A DNA stretch of 64,000 nucleotides from JAOUEA01 sp963790335 (GTDB taxonomy: Bacteria; Actinomycetota; UBA4738; HRBIN12). The stretch lies in contig CAWBOB010000003.1 of NCBI GenBank assembly GCA_963790335.1, positions 62,001 through 126,000 of the forward strand. The letters run 5' to 3'. Below are positions 33,565 through 41,030 of this stretch, in pieces. Numbering within the stretch: position 1 is the stretch's first letter; the number at the start of each line of letters is the position of its first letter. A program made the position numbers and the translations under genes. The notes under the pieces were generated by a model. The model saw only the letters and a program-made list of their open reading frames with translations, was not told where the DNA came from and did not search any database.

Positions 33565-34473
33565 ATGACGGTGGATCGAGCCCTCGACGCCGATGCACTC
33601 GAGGCGGTGAAGATCGATGTCGACGCCGTGCTGGTCGACTACCTCGAGGGTTGCGCGAGCGACCTCGGCCGTATCGACGAGCGGGCCCCGCTCCTGGTCC
33701 ACGAGATCTCGCGGCTCGTTGCCGCCGGCGGCAAGCGACTGCGGCCCGCCTTCTGCATCTGGGCCTACCGCGCCGCCGGCTCACGTGGGGCGCCGGGCGA
33801 CCCACGGCAGCCGATCGTGCGTGCTGGCGCGGCGCTCGAACTCTTGCACACGATGGCGTTGATCCACGACGACCTCATGGACTCGGCGACCGAGCGGCGG
33901 GGCGTCTCGGCCAGCTCGCCGCACCTCGCCGGTGAGGCACTCGTGCACGGACTTCGGATCGATCCGGCCCGGTTCGGGGACGACGCAGCGCTGCTCACGG
34001 GGGACCTCGCCGCCGTGCTCGCCGACCGACTCTTCCTGACGAGCGGGTTCGACCCGGCCGCGATCGTGCGGGCGCTCGGGCCGTATCACGAGATGCGGAT
34101 CGACATGGCGGCCGGTCAGCTGCTCGACGTCGCCGGGCTCGCGAGCGAGCCCGACCTGGCCCGGCACGCCGCGCGCCTGAAGGGAGGCAGCTACACGGTC
34201 GAAGGGCCGCTGCTGGTGGGTGCTGCGCTCGCGGGCGATAACCCCGACCTCCGACAGGCATTCCGGGCGTTCGGTGGCCCGCTGGGCGAGGCCTTCCAGC
34301 TGCGTGACGACCTGACCGACGCGGACGCGGCCCCCGGCTCGACCCGCGAAGCGGTGAACGAGCTGGTCGCGACGGCTCGTGCTGCGCTGAGGGCGGCGGC
34401 ACGGCAGATCACCGTCGAAGCCGGGGCGGCGAGAGCGCTCGACACGCTTGCCGCTCAGGTGGCCATGACGTGA
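33565..34473 (+). CDS. Polyprenyl (geranylgeranyl-type) diphosphate synthase
   Basis: 302 residues from ATG 33565. The E-prenyltransferase motifs are both present: the first Asp-rich motif in LIHDDLMDSATERRG and the second in FQLRDDLTDADAAPG. The family lysine/arginine segment is LVAAGGKRLRPAFCIWAYR. It condenses isopentenyl diphosphate with an allylic primer. Chain length cannot be fixed from the sequence; large residues before the first motif (LLHTMAL) suggest a shorter product such as GGPP. The neighbours (ctaB needs farnesyl-PP; MenJ reduces a prenyl tail) place it in quinone and heme isoprenoid supply. Confidence 0.9.
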   Translation: MTVDRALDADALEAVKIDVDAVLVDYLEGCASDLGRIDERAPLLVHEISRLVAAGGKRLRPAFCIWAYRAAGSRGAPGDPRQPIVRAGAALELLHTMALIHDDLMDSATERRGVSASSPHLAGEALVHGLRIDPARFGDDAALLTGDLAAVLADRLFLTSGFDPAAIVRALGPYHEMRIDMAAGQLLDVAGLASEPDLARHAARLKGGSYTVEGPLLVGAALAGDNPDLRQAFRAFGGPLGEAFQLRDDLTDADAAPGSTREAVNELVATARAALRAAARQITVEAGAARALDTLAAQVAMT

Positions 34474-34496
34474 GCTCGGCGCCAAGGGAGGGGGCC

Positions 34497-34928
34497 ATGA
34501 GCGACGACCTCGAAGGCCTGCGCCGAGCCTTCGCCGATGCGACCACCTGCCGCGTCGCCACCGTTCGTCCCGACGGCGGTCCCCACGTCGCCGCCAGGTG
34601 GTTCGTCTGGCGTGACGACGGCGTCTGGGTCTCGACGACGGTCGGCGATACCACCTGGACGTACGCGGGCCGCGACCCTCGGATCTCGGTGCTGATCGAT
34701 CTCGGCCGAGACTGGACCGAGCTCGCAGGGGTGCGCATCGAGGGCGTCGCGGAGGCCTTCCCGGCCGAACACCCCGACCTTCGGGCGCCCATGTCGACCT
34801 GGCACGAGAAGTACCGGCAGATGTTCGCGCGCGACGGCTTCGAGCGGTTCACGCGCGACGTGCCGGCGCTCGGTTTCCTGCGGATCGTGCCCTCGCGTAT
34901 CGACGCGTGGGACCACCGCTCGAGCTGA
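34497..34928 (+). CDS. Pyridoxamine 5'-phosphate oxidase-family (flavin/F420-type) protein
   Basis: 143 residues from ATG 34497, preferred over GTG 34470 because a GGGAGGGGG Shine-Dalgarno ends a few bases upstream. The split-barrel fold is visible in TCRVATVRPDGGPHVAARWF, DGVWVSTTVGDTTWTYAGRD, PRISVLIDLG and VRIEGVAEAF. Members bind FMN or coenzyme F420 and reduce diverse substrates or simply bind cofactor. It lies between the prenyl synthase and MenJ, so a role in quinone chemistry is possible but unproven. Confidence 0.82.
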   Translation: MSDDLEGLRRAFADATTCRVATVRPDGGPHVAARWFVWRDDGVWVSTTVGDTTWTYAGRDPRISVLIDLGRDWTELAGVRIEGVAEAFPAEHPDLRAPMSTWHEKYRQMFARDGFERFTRDVPALGFLRIVPSRIDAWDHRSS

Positions 34929-34942
34929 TGTAGCCTGAGGAT

Positions 34943-34960
34943 TGTGAAAGTTTTCACAAG
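34943..34960. promoter_or_regulatory. Rex operator upstream of menJ-nuo operon
   Basis: TTGTGAAAGTTTTCACAA is a perfect 8-bp inverted repeat around a 2-bp centre and matches the Rex consensus at all arm positions. It lies 54 nt before the MenJ start. A TAGCCT box at 34932-34937 would place the transcription start inside the palindrome, so bound Rex would block initiation. Confidence 0.75.
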
Positions 34961-35014
34961 CCTCGCCCGGTCGGCGTCACCCGATCCTCGGTCCGCGACG
35001 CGAGGCGACGCGAC

Positions 35015-36265
35015 GTGAAGGCCTCACCGACCGAGACCGATGTGCTCGTCGTGGGCGGCGGCCCCGGGGGCGCCGCCGCCGCCTACTACCTGGCTCGTCA
35101 GGGCATCGACGTCACCGTCGTGGAACGGTCGTCGTTCCCCAGGGAGAAGGTCTGCGGAGACGGGCTGACCCCGCGAAGCGTCGCCTCCTTGCTGCGCATG
35201 GGCATCGACACCGACGACCCCGGTTTCGAGCGGGTCGTGGGCCTGCGCGTGCACTCCCGGAGCGCGACGATCGACCTTCCGTGGCCCGAGCTTTCCAGCT
35301 GGCCCGGATATGGGCTCGTGATGCCGCGGGCGGGGTTCGACCACCTGCTGATCCAGCGGGCGCAGAAGGCAGGGGCTCACGTGCTCGAGCGAACCGAGGC
35401 CGTCGAGCCGATCCTCGACGGCAATTGGGTCACCGGCGCGCAGGTGCGCCCGGCCGACCAGCGTGATGCGGAGCCGACCGAGATCCGGGCTCGGTTCACG
35501 ATCGCGGCCGACGGGGCGGCGAGCCGGTTCGCCAAGCCGGCGGGGGTCCGGCGCGATGACTCCCGTCCGCTCGGCATCGCGGCGCGCCGCTACTACCGCA
35601 CGTCCTATCACCCCGGTCCCTGGTTCGAGTCGTGGCTCGACCTGTGGGAAGGCGACCTGCTCCTTCCGGGATACGGCTGGCTCTTCCCGGTGGCGGGAGG
35701 TCGGATCAACCTCGGTGCGGGGCTGCTCAACACGTTCAAGGATTTCAAGCAGATCTCGGCGCAACGGCTCTTCACGGCGTTCTCGAGCATGCTGCCCGCC
35801 GAGTGGGAGATCGCCGAGGACACGGCCGACGGGCGCGTGTTGTCGGGTCCGCTGCCGATGAGCCTCAACCGCGTGCCGCAGGCCGTGCCCGGCATGCTGC
35901 TGATCGGCGACGCGGCCGGCGCCGTGAACCCCTTCAACGGCGAGGGCATCGCCTACGCCATGGAAACCGCCGAGATCGCGGCCGAGCTGGTGCACGAGGC
36001 GCTGGTGAACGACCGGCCCGCCATCGCGATGATGTATCCCAACCTGCTGCGGGAGCGCTACGGCGACTACTTCCGCATCGGACGGGGGTTCGCGAAGATC
36101 GTCGGACGTCCCGCGATCATGGGAGCGGCGACGCGGTACCTGCTGCCGAACCAGCGCGTGATGGGCTTCGCGATGCGGGTGATGGCCAACCTCACCGACG
36201 GGCCCGAAGGCGACCGGCAGGACCGCCTGTTCCACGTGTTGCAGAGGATCGCGAGGGCGGCGTGA
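35015..36265 (+). CDS. menJ: Geranylgeranyl reductase-family flavoprotein, probable menaquinone reductase MenJ
   Basis: 416 residues from GTG 35015. The FAD Rossmann motif is at the start (VLVVGGGPGGAAAAYYLARQ), the family motif FPREKVCGDGLTPRS follows, then IAADGAASRFAKPAGV and the second flavin motif MLLIGDAAGAVNPFNGEGIA. Mycobacterial MenJ (Rv0561c) saturates one isoprene unit of menaquinone-9. The position, first gene of the Rex-controlled nuo operon and 16 nt before nuoA, supports quinone rather than lipid or chlorophyll substrates. Archaeal-lipid-type geranylgeranyl reductase is the main alternative. Confidence 0.86.
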   Translation: MKASPTETDVLVVGGGPGGAAAAYYLARQGIDVTVVERSSFPREKVCGDGLTPRSVASLLRMGIDTDDPGFERVVGLRVHSRSATIDLPWPELSSWPGYGLVMPRAGFDHLLIQRAQKAGAHVLERTEAVEPILDGNWVTGAQVRPADQRDAEPTEIRARFTIAADGAASRFAKPAGVRRDDSRPLGIAARRYYRTSYHPGPWFESWLDLWEGDLLLPGYGWLFPVAGGRINLGAGLLNTFKDFKQISAQRLFTAFSSMLPAEWEIAEDTADGRVLSGPLPMSLNRVPQAVPGMLLIGDAAGAVNPFNGEGIAYAMETAEIAAELVHEALVNDRPAIAMMYPNLLRERYGDYFRIGRGFAKIVGRPAIMGAATRYLLPNQRVMGFAMRVMANLTDGPEGDRQDRLFHVLQRIARAA

Positions 36266-36269
36266 CCGA

Positions 36270-36275
36270 TAGGAT
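36270..36275 (+). promoter_or_regulatory. -10 box of an internal leaderless promoter before nuoA
   Basis: TAGGAT ends six bases before GTG 36282 in the 16-nt gap after menJ. nuoA-N could thus be transcribed from its own leaderless promoter besides read-through from the Rex-controlled one. Confidence 0.4.
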
Positions 36276-36281
36276 TCGCCC

Positions 36282-36749
36282 GTGCTGAGCGAGTACCTGC
36301 CGATCGTCGCCATGGCCGTGCTGGCGGTCGTATTCGGGGTCGCATCGCTGGTCGTGTCGCGCGCGTTCCGACCGCATCGGCCGAACCCGGTGAAGCTCTC
36401 GGCTTACGAGTGCGGAAACGATCCGGTGCGGCTTCCAGGGGGAGAGCGGTTCAGCGTGAAGTTCTACGTCGTCGCGATGCTCTTCATCATCTTCGACATC
36501 GAGATCATCTTCCTGTTCCCGTGGGCGGTTCGCTTCCGTGAGCTCGGACTGTTCGGCCTCGCGGAGATGGCGGTCTTCATCGCTCTCGTCTTCGTGGCCT
36601 ACGCCTACGTCTGGCGCGCGGGTGGGCTCGACTGGGCCGACGACGTCGAGAGCGCGAGCGACATCCACGAGCCGGCGGACCTCATGACCGAGGCCGACGC
36701 CGAGCTCGCTGCCTCCATGCGTGATCCGGAGGTTGCCCGTGCCCGTTGA
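36282..36749 (+). CDS. nuoA: NADH-quinone oxidoreductase subunit A (complex I cluster 1)
   Basis: 155 residues from GTG 36282. Three helices; family signature LSAYECGNDPVRLPGG and FYVVAMLFIIFDIEIIFLFP (membrane Asp and Glu). The C-terminal 35 residues are an acidic soluble extension (DDVESASDIHEPADLMTEAD) not found in standard NuoA. It begins the complete 14-gene nuo operon and overlaps nuoB by 11 nt. Confidence 0.95.
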   Translation: MLSEYLPIVAMAVLAVVFGVASLVVSRAFRPHRPNPVKLSAYECGNDPVRLPGGERFSVKFYVVAMLFIIFDIEIIFLFPWAVRFRELGLFGLAEMAVFIALVFVAYAYVWRAGGLDWADDVESASDIHEPADLMTEADAELAASMRDPEVARAR

Positions 36750-37257
36750 GCGGCTCGAGGGCGTGCAGCTCGGCAAGACACCTGAGGAGGTCGAGGAAGA
36801 GGTCCGCCGCGGCGTGCTCCTGACCTCGCTCGACCGCGCGGTGGGGTGGGCGCGCAAGCAGTCGATGTGGCCGGCCACGTTCGGGCTCGCGTGCTGCGCG
36901 ATCGAGATGATGTCGACCGGCGCGGGCAAGTACGACTTGTCTCGCTGGGGCATGGAGCTGTTCCGCGCGTCGCCGCGACAGGCCGATCTGATGATCGTGG
37001 CGGGCCGCGTCTCGCAGAAGATGGCGCCGGTGCTGCGTCGCATCTACGACCAGATGCCCGAGCCGCGGTGGGTCATCTCGATGGGGGTGTGCGCGAGCGC
37101 CGGCGGCATGTTCACGAACTACGCGATCGTGCAGGGCGTCGACACGATCGTGCCGGTCGACGTGTACGTGCCGGGGTGCCCGCCCAAGCCCGAGATGCTG
37201 ATGCACGGCATCTTGAAGCTCCACGAGAAGGTGCGCACGACGGAGCCCTTCAAGTGA
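36739..37257 (+). CDS. nuoB: NADH-quinone oxidoreductase subunit B (cluster 1)
   Basis: 172 residues from GTG 36739, chosen over the in-frame GTG 36721 because CGGAGG lies seven bases ahead. It holds the N2 [4Fe-4S] cluster: the tandem cysteines in GLACCAIEMM, the third in SMGVCASAGG and the fourth in VPGCPPKPEM. N2 hands electrons to quinone at the interface with NuoD. Clearly a different paralogue from the NuoB at 52512. Confidence 0.95.
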   Translation: MPVERLEGVQLGKTPEEVEEEVRRGVLLTSLDRAVGWARKQSMWPATFGLACCAIEMMSTGAGKYDLSRWGMELFRASPRQADLMIVAGRVSQKMAPVLRRIYDQMPEPRWVISMGVCASAGGMFTNYAIVQGVDTIVPVDVYVPGCPPKPEMLMHGILKLHEKVRTTEPFK

Positions 37258-37766
37258 CGGCTGCGCTCGCTCCGGCCGAGGTAGCCGAGCGGGTCCGCGC
37301 TCGGTGCCCGGACACGATCGTGTCTCGCGACGAGGTGACGACGATCGTCGGGCGCGACGACATGCTCGAGACGCTCGTGTGGCTCCGCGACGACCCCGCG
37401 CTCTCTCTCGCGTTCTGCTCGAGCATCACGGCCACCGACTGGCCGGGCTCCGATCCGAGGTTCTGGGTCGTCTACGAGCTCCGCTCGATCGAGCACCACC
37501 ATCGACTCCGGGTGAAGGTGGGTCTCGGCGAGCACGACGCGCATCTGCCGAGTGCGACGCCCGTCTTCCCCACGGCCGACTGGCACGAGCGTGAGACGCA
37601 CGACTTCTACGGCATCGTCTTCGACGGTCACCCCGATCCTCGCCCGCTGCTGATGCCCGACGGATGGCAAGGGTTCCCCCTGCGCAAGACCGAGGAGCTG
37701 GGCGGCGTGAACACGCGGTTCCACGGTGCCTTCATCCCGCCGGTCGACACGCGCACGGCACCGTGA
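37254..37766 (+). CDS. nuoC: NADH-quinone oxidoreductase subunit C (cluster 1)
   Basis: 170 residues from GTG 37254 (GTGA overlap with nuoB). The 30-kDa subunit signature is WHERETHDFYGIVFDGHPDP, followed by LLMPDGWQGFPLRK. It is a connecting-arm subunit without cofactor, and not fused to NuoD. It ends 10 nt before nuoD. Confidence 0.94.
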   Translation: MTAALAPAEVAERVRARCPDTIVSRDEVTTIVGRDDMLETLVWLRDDPALSLAFCSSITATDWPGSDPRFWVVYELRSIEHHHRLRVKVGLGEHDAHLPSATPVFPTADWHERETHDFYGIVFDGHPDPRPLLMPDGWQGFPLRKTEELGGVNTRFHGAFIPPVDTRTAP

Positions 37767-37776
37767 GGCGAACGCC

Positions 37777-39078
37777 ATGACCGAGACCTCCGCCACCCCG
37801 ACGCCCACGCACGTCTCGCGCTCGGCCCCATCGGTGATCGACGAGCGCACCGGTGAGATCCGACAGGAGACGATGATCATCAACATGGGGCCGCAGCACC
37901 CCTCGACCCACGGCGTGTTGCGTCTGCTGCTGGAGCTCGACGGCGAAACGGTCGTCACCTGCACGCCGATCATCGGCTACCTGCACACCGGCATCGAGAA
38001 GAACACCGAGTACCGCACGTGGATGCAGGGCGTCACCTACGTCACCCGGGCCGATTACCTCTCGCCGTTCTTCAACGAGCTCGGGTACTGCCTGGCTGTC
38101 GAGCGCCTGCTCGGCGTCGAGGCGCCCCCCCGCGCCCAGGTGATCCGGGTGCTCATGTGCGAGCTCAACCGCATCTCGTCGCACCTGGTCTGGCTCGCGA
38201 CCGGGGCGCTCGAGCTCGGTGCGGTGAGCGTGATGCTCTACGGCTTCCGTGAGCGCGAGGTGCTGATGGACATCTTCGAAGAGGTCACGGGGCTGCGCAT
38301 GAACCACGCCTACATCCGCATCGGGGGCGTGATCATGGACATCCCCGCGGAGGGGCACACGAAGATCGAACGGTTCCTGCGCGACATGCCGGCGCGCATC
38401 GACGACTACGAACGGGTGCTCGACGAGAACCCGATCTGGCTCGAGCGCAACGTCGGCGTCGGCGTGCTCTCGGCCGGCGACGCCCTCGCGCTCGGGGTGA
38501 CGGGACCGGTGCTGCGCTCGGCGGGTGTCGCGGCCGACGTGCGCAAGGACGCTCCGTACTGCGGCTACGACACCTACGACTTCGACGTGCCGGTGCGCGA
38601 CCAGGCCGATTCCTACGCGCGCTACCGGCTGCGCCTCGAGGAGATGCGCGAGTCCATGCGCATCATCGCCCAGTGCCTCGAGCGTCTCGAGGAACCCGGT
38701 CCGGTCATGATCGAGGACCCCAAAGTGGCGTGGCCGTCGAAGCTCAGCGTCGGACCCGACGGCATCGGCAACGACCCCGCCTACATCACCCACATCATGG
38801 AGGAGTCGATGGAAGCCCTGATCCATCACTTCAAGATGGTGACCGAGGGCATCGCGGTGCCGGCGGGCGAGGTGTACCAGGCGGTCGAATCGCCGCGAGG
38901 CGAGCTCGGCTTCTACGTCGTCTCGACCGGGGAACACCGCCCGTACCGCGTGAAGATCCGCGACCCCTCGTTCGTGAACCTGCAGGCGATCCCACGGATG
39001 GTCGAGGGCTCCCTGGTCGCCGACGCGATCGCGGCGATCGCCTCGCTCGATCCAGTGATGGGCGGGGTCGACCGCTGA
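37777..39078 (+). CDS. nuoD: NADH-quinone oxidoreductase subunit D
   Basis: 433 residues from ATG 37777. The 49-kDa subunit forming the quinone pocket with NuoB: the quinone-contacting His is in INMGPQHPSTHGVLRLLLEL, with GYLHTGIEKNTEYRTW and the C-terminal PRGELGFYVVSTGEHRPYRV and RDPSFVNLQAI. No frame break. It is the only NuoD in the window; the second complex I cluster lacks one. Confidence 0.97.
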   Translation: MTETSATPTPTHVSRSAPSVIDERTGEIRQETMIINMGPQHPSTHGVLRLLLELDGETVVTCTPIIGYLHTGIEKNTEYRTWMQGVTYVTRADYLSPFFNELGYCLAVERLLGVEAPPRAQVIRVLMCELNRISSHLVWLATGALELGAVSVMLYGFREREVLMDIFEEVTGLRMNHAYIRIGGVIMDIPAEGHTKIERFLRDMPARIDDYERVLDENPIWLERNVGVGVLSAGDALALGVTGPVLRSAGVAADVRKDAPYCGYDTYDFDVPVRDQADSYARYRLRLEEMRESMRIIAQCLERLEEPGPVMIEDPKVAWPSKLSVGPDGIGNDPAYITHIMEESMEALIHHFKMVTEGIAVPAGEVYQAVESPRGELGFYVVSTGEHRPYRVKIRDPSFVNLQAIPRMVEGSLVADAIAAIASLDPVMGGVDR

Positions 39079-39678
39079 TGCCGATCTTCGAGGGGGCCCG
39101 GCGCGACGAGGCCGATGCGATCATGGCTCGGTATCCCGATGGCCGGCAGCGGTCCGCGGTGATGCCTCTCCTCTATCTCGCACAGTCCGTCGAGGGCTGG
39201 GTGACCCGCGAGGCACTGCAGGAGGTTGCCGGGCTCATCGGGGTGCGCACCGCCGAAGTCGAGGCCGTCGCCAGCTTCTACACGATGCTGCGCCTGCACC
39301 CGACCGGTACCCATCTGATCGCGGTCTGCACGAACCTGTCGTGCTCGCTCCGCGGCGCGCGCGAGGTGTACGACGCGGCGCACACGGCCACGGGTGTACC
39401 CCACGGGAGCGAGATCTCCGACGACGGCGGCGTTCACGGTGCACGAGGAAGAGTGCCTCGGGGTCTGCGAGCGTGCCCCGGTCGTCCAGGTGAACGTGGC
39501 CAACCACGACGTGGTCACCCCCGAGCGCATGCGCGAGATCGTCTCGTCGCTCCGCGAGGGCGCGGTGCCCGAACCGGCCAGGGGGCCGGCCGTGGCGAGC
39601 TTCAGGGCGGCGTCACGCATGCTCGCCGGGCTCGACGAGGACGTCGCCGGGTCGCACCCAGCGGAGGTGAGCGTGTGA
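39078..39678 (+). CDS. nuoE: NADH-quinone oxidoreductase subunit E (frame break at 39429)
   Basis: ATG 39078 overlaps the nuoD stop (TGATG). The first half ends around HGSEISDDG. After one extra G at about 39429 it continues AFTVHEEECLGVCERAPVVQ to the stop at 39676-39678. Joined it has about 199 residues with the [2Fe-2S] ligands in VCTNLSCSLRG and EECLGVCERAP. It is part of the NADH-oxidising module with NuoF. A C-terminal extension (PARGPAVASFRAASRMLAGL) is longer than usual. Confidence 0.93.
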
Positions 39679-41030
39679 CCTCGCGGCGGGTGCTCACGGC
39701 GCATTGGGACGATCCGAGCGTGATCGGCTTGCCCGGCTACCAGGAAGCCGGGGGCTATCGGGCACTCCGCACCGCGCTCGGCTCGACTGCCGACGAGCTC
39801 ATCCAGATGGTGAAGGACTCCGGTCTGCGCGGGCGGGGGGGAGCGGGGTTCCCGACGGGCATGAAGTGGTCGTTCGTGCCTCGCGATACGGGCAAGCCCA
39901 CCTACGTGGCGGTGAACTTCGACGAGTCCGAGCCCGGCACGTGCAACAACCGCGAGCTCGTCGAGCGCGAGCCGCACGCCCTCATCGAGGGCACCGCGAT
40001 CGCCGCCAGGGCCATCGATTGCCACCTCGCCTATGTCTACATCCGCGGCGAATACCTCTGGCAGGCGAGGGTGCTGCAGACGGCGCTCGATGAGGCCTAC
40101 GCGGCAGGCTATCTGGGCCGAGATGTGATGGGCACCGGGTACGACCTCGACATCGTGATGCACCGGGGCGCGGGTGCGTACATCTGCGGCGAGGAGACGG
40201 CCCTGCTCTCGAGCCTCGAGGGCTTCCGGGGTCAGCCGCGGCTTCGACCGCCGTTCCCCGCGGTGGAGGGCCTGTACGAGTCGCCGACGGTGATCAACAA
40301 CGTCGAGACCCTGATGAACGTGCCACACATCGTCAACAACGGTCCCGCCTGGTTCAAGGAGGTGGGCACCGAGAAGGCACCCGGCACGAAGATGTTCACG
40401 ATCAGCGGCAAGGTCGAGCGTCCCGGCAACTACGAGCTCGAGATGGGGACGCCGCTGCGGGTGCTGCTCGAGGAGCATGCGGGCGGGGTGCTCGGGGGCA
40501 AGGCGCTCAAGGCCTGGACGCCCGGCGGATCGTCGACACCGTTCCTCACGGCCGACCACCTCGACGTCGGCCTGGATTTCGAGTCGGTCATGGAGGCCGG
40601 CTCGCTCCTCGGCACCGGCGCGATCATGGTGCTCGACGAGACCGACTGCATGGTGGAAGCCGCGCGCCGCCTCGTCGAGTTCTACGCGCGCGAGTCCTGC
40701 GGCAAGTGCACGCCGTGCCGAGAGGGCACCTGGTGGGCCACCCGCGTGCTGGGTCGCATCGAGGCGGGGTACGGGCGCGACGAGGATCTGCCCGTCATGG
40801 CCGACATGGGTGAGAACATCCTGTTCCGCGCGTTCTGCGCGCTCGCCGACGGCGCCGTCTCGCCGATCCAGTCGACGCTGAAGCACTTCATGGACGAGTA
40901 CGAGGCCCACATCCGCGAGGGCCGCTGTCCCGTGACGGGGCGCGGTCGGGAACTCGATGCCCAGCCCGAGCAGCAGGCCGTGACGTTCGCGCCCACCGGT
41001 CCGTTCGAGATCCAGGGGGTTCCATCGTGA
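39675..41030 (+). CDS. nuoF: NADH-quinone oxidoreductase subunit F
   Basis: 451 residues from GTG 39675 (GTGTGA overlap with nuoE). The NADH/FMN site is GLRGRGGAGFPTGMKW, then VNFDESEPGTCNNRELVERE and AGAYICGEETALLSSLEG. The N3 [4Fe-4S] cluster is ESCGKCTPCREGTWW plus a later Cys in FRAFCALADGA. It oxidises NADH and passes electrons to the iron-sulphur chain. No frame break; the stop overlaps nuoG. Confidence 0.97.
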   Translation: MTSRRVLTAHWDDPSVIGLPGYQEAGGYRALRTALGSTADELIQMVKDSGLRGRGGAGFPTGMKWSFVPRDTGKPTYVAVNFDESEPGTCNNRELVEREPHALIEGTAIAARAIDCHLAYVYIRGEYLWQARVLQTALDEAYAAGYLGRDVMGTGYDLDIVMHRGAGAYICGEETALLSSLEGFRGQPRLRPPFPAVEGLYESPTVINNVETLMNVPHIVNNGPAWFKEVGTEKAPGTKMFTISGKVERPGNYELEMGTPLRVLLEEHAGGVLGGKALKAWTPGGSSTPFLTADHLDVGLDFESVMEAGSLLGTGAIMVLDETDCMVEAARRLVEFYARESCGKCTPCREGTWWATRVLGRIEAGYGRDEDLPVMADMGENILFRAFCALADGAVSPIQSTLKHFMDEYEAHIREGRCPVTGRGRELDAQPEQQAVTFAPTGPFEIQGVPS

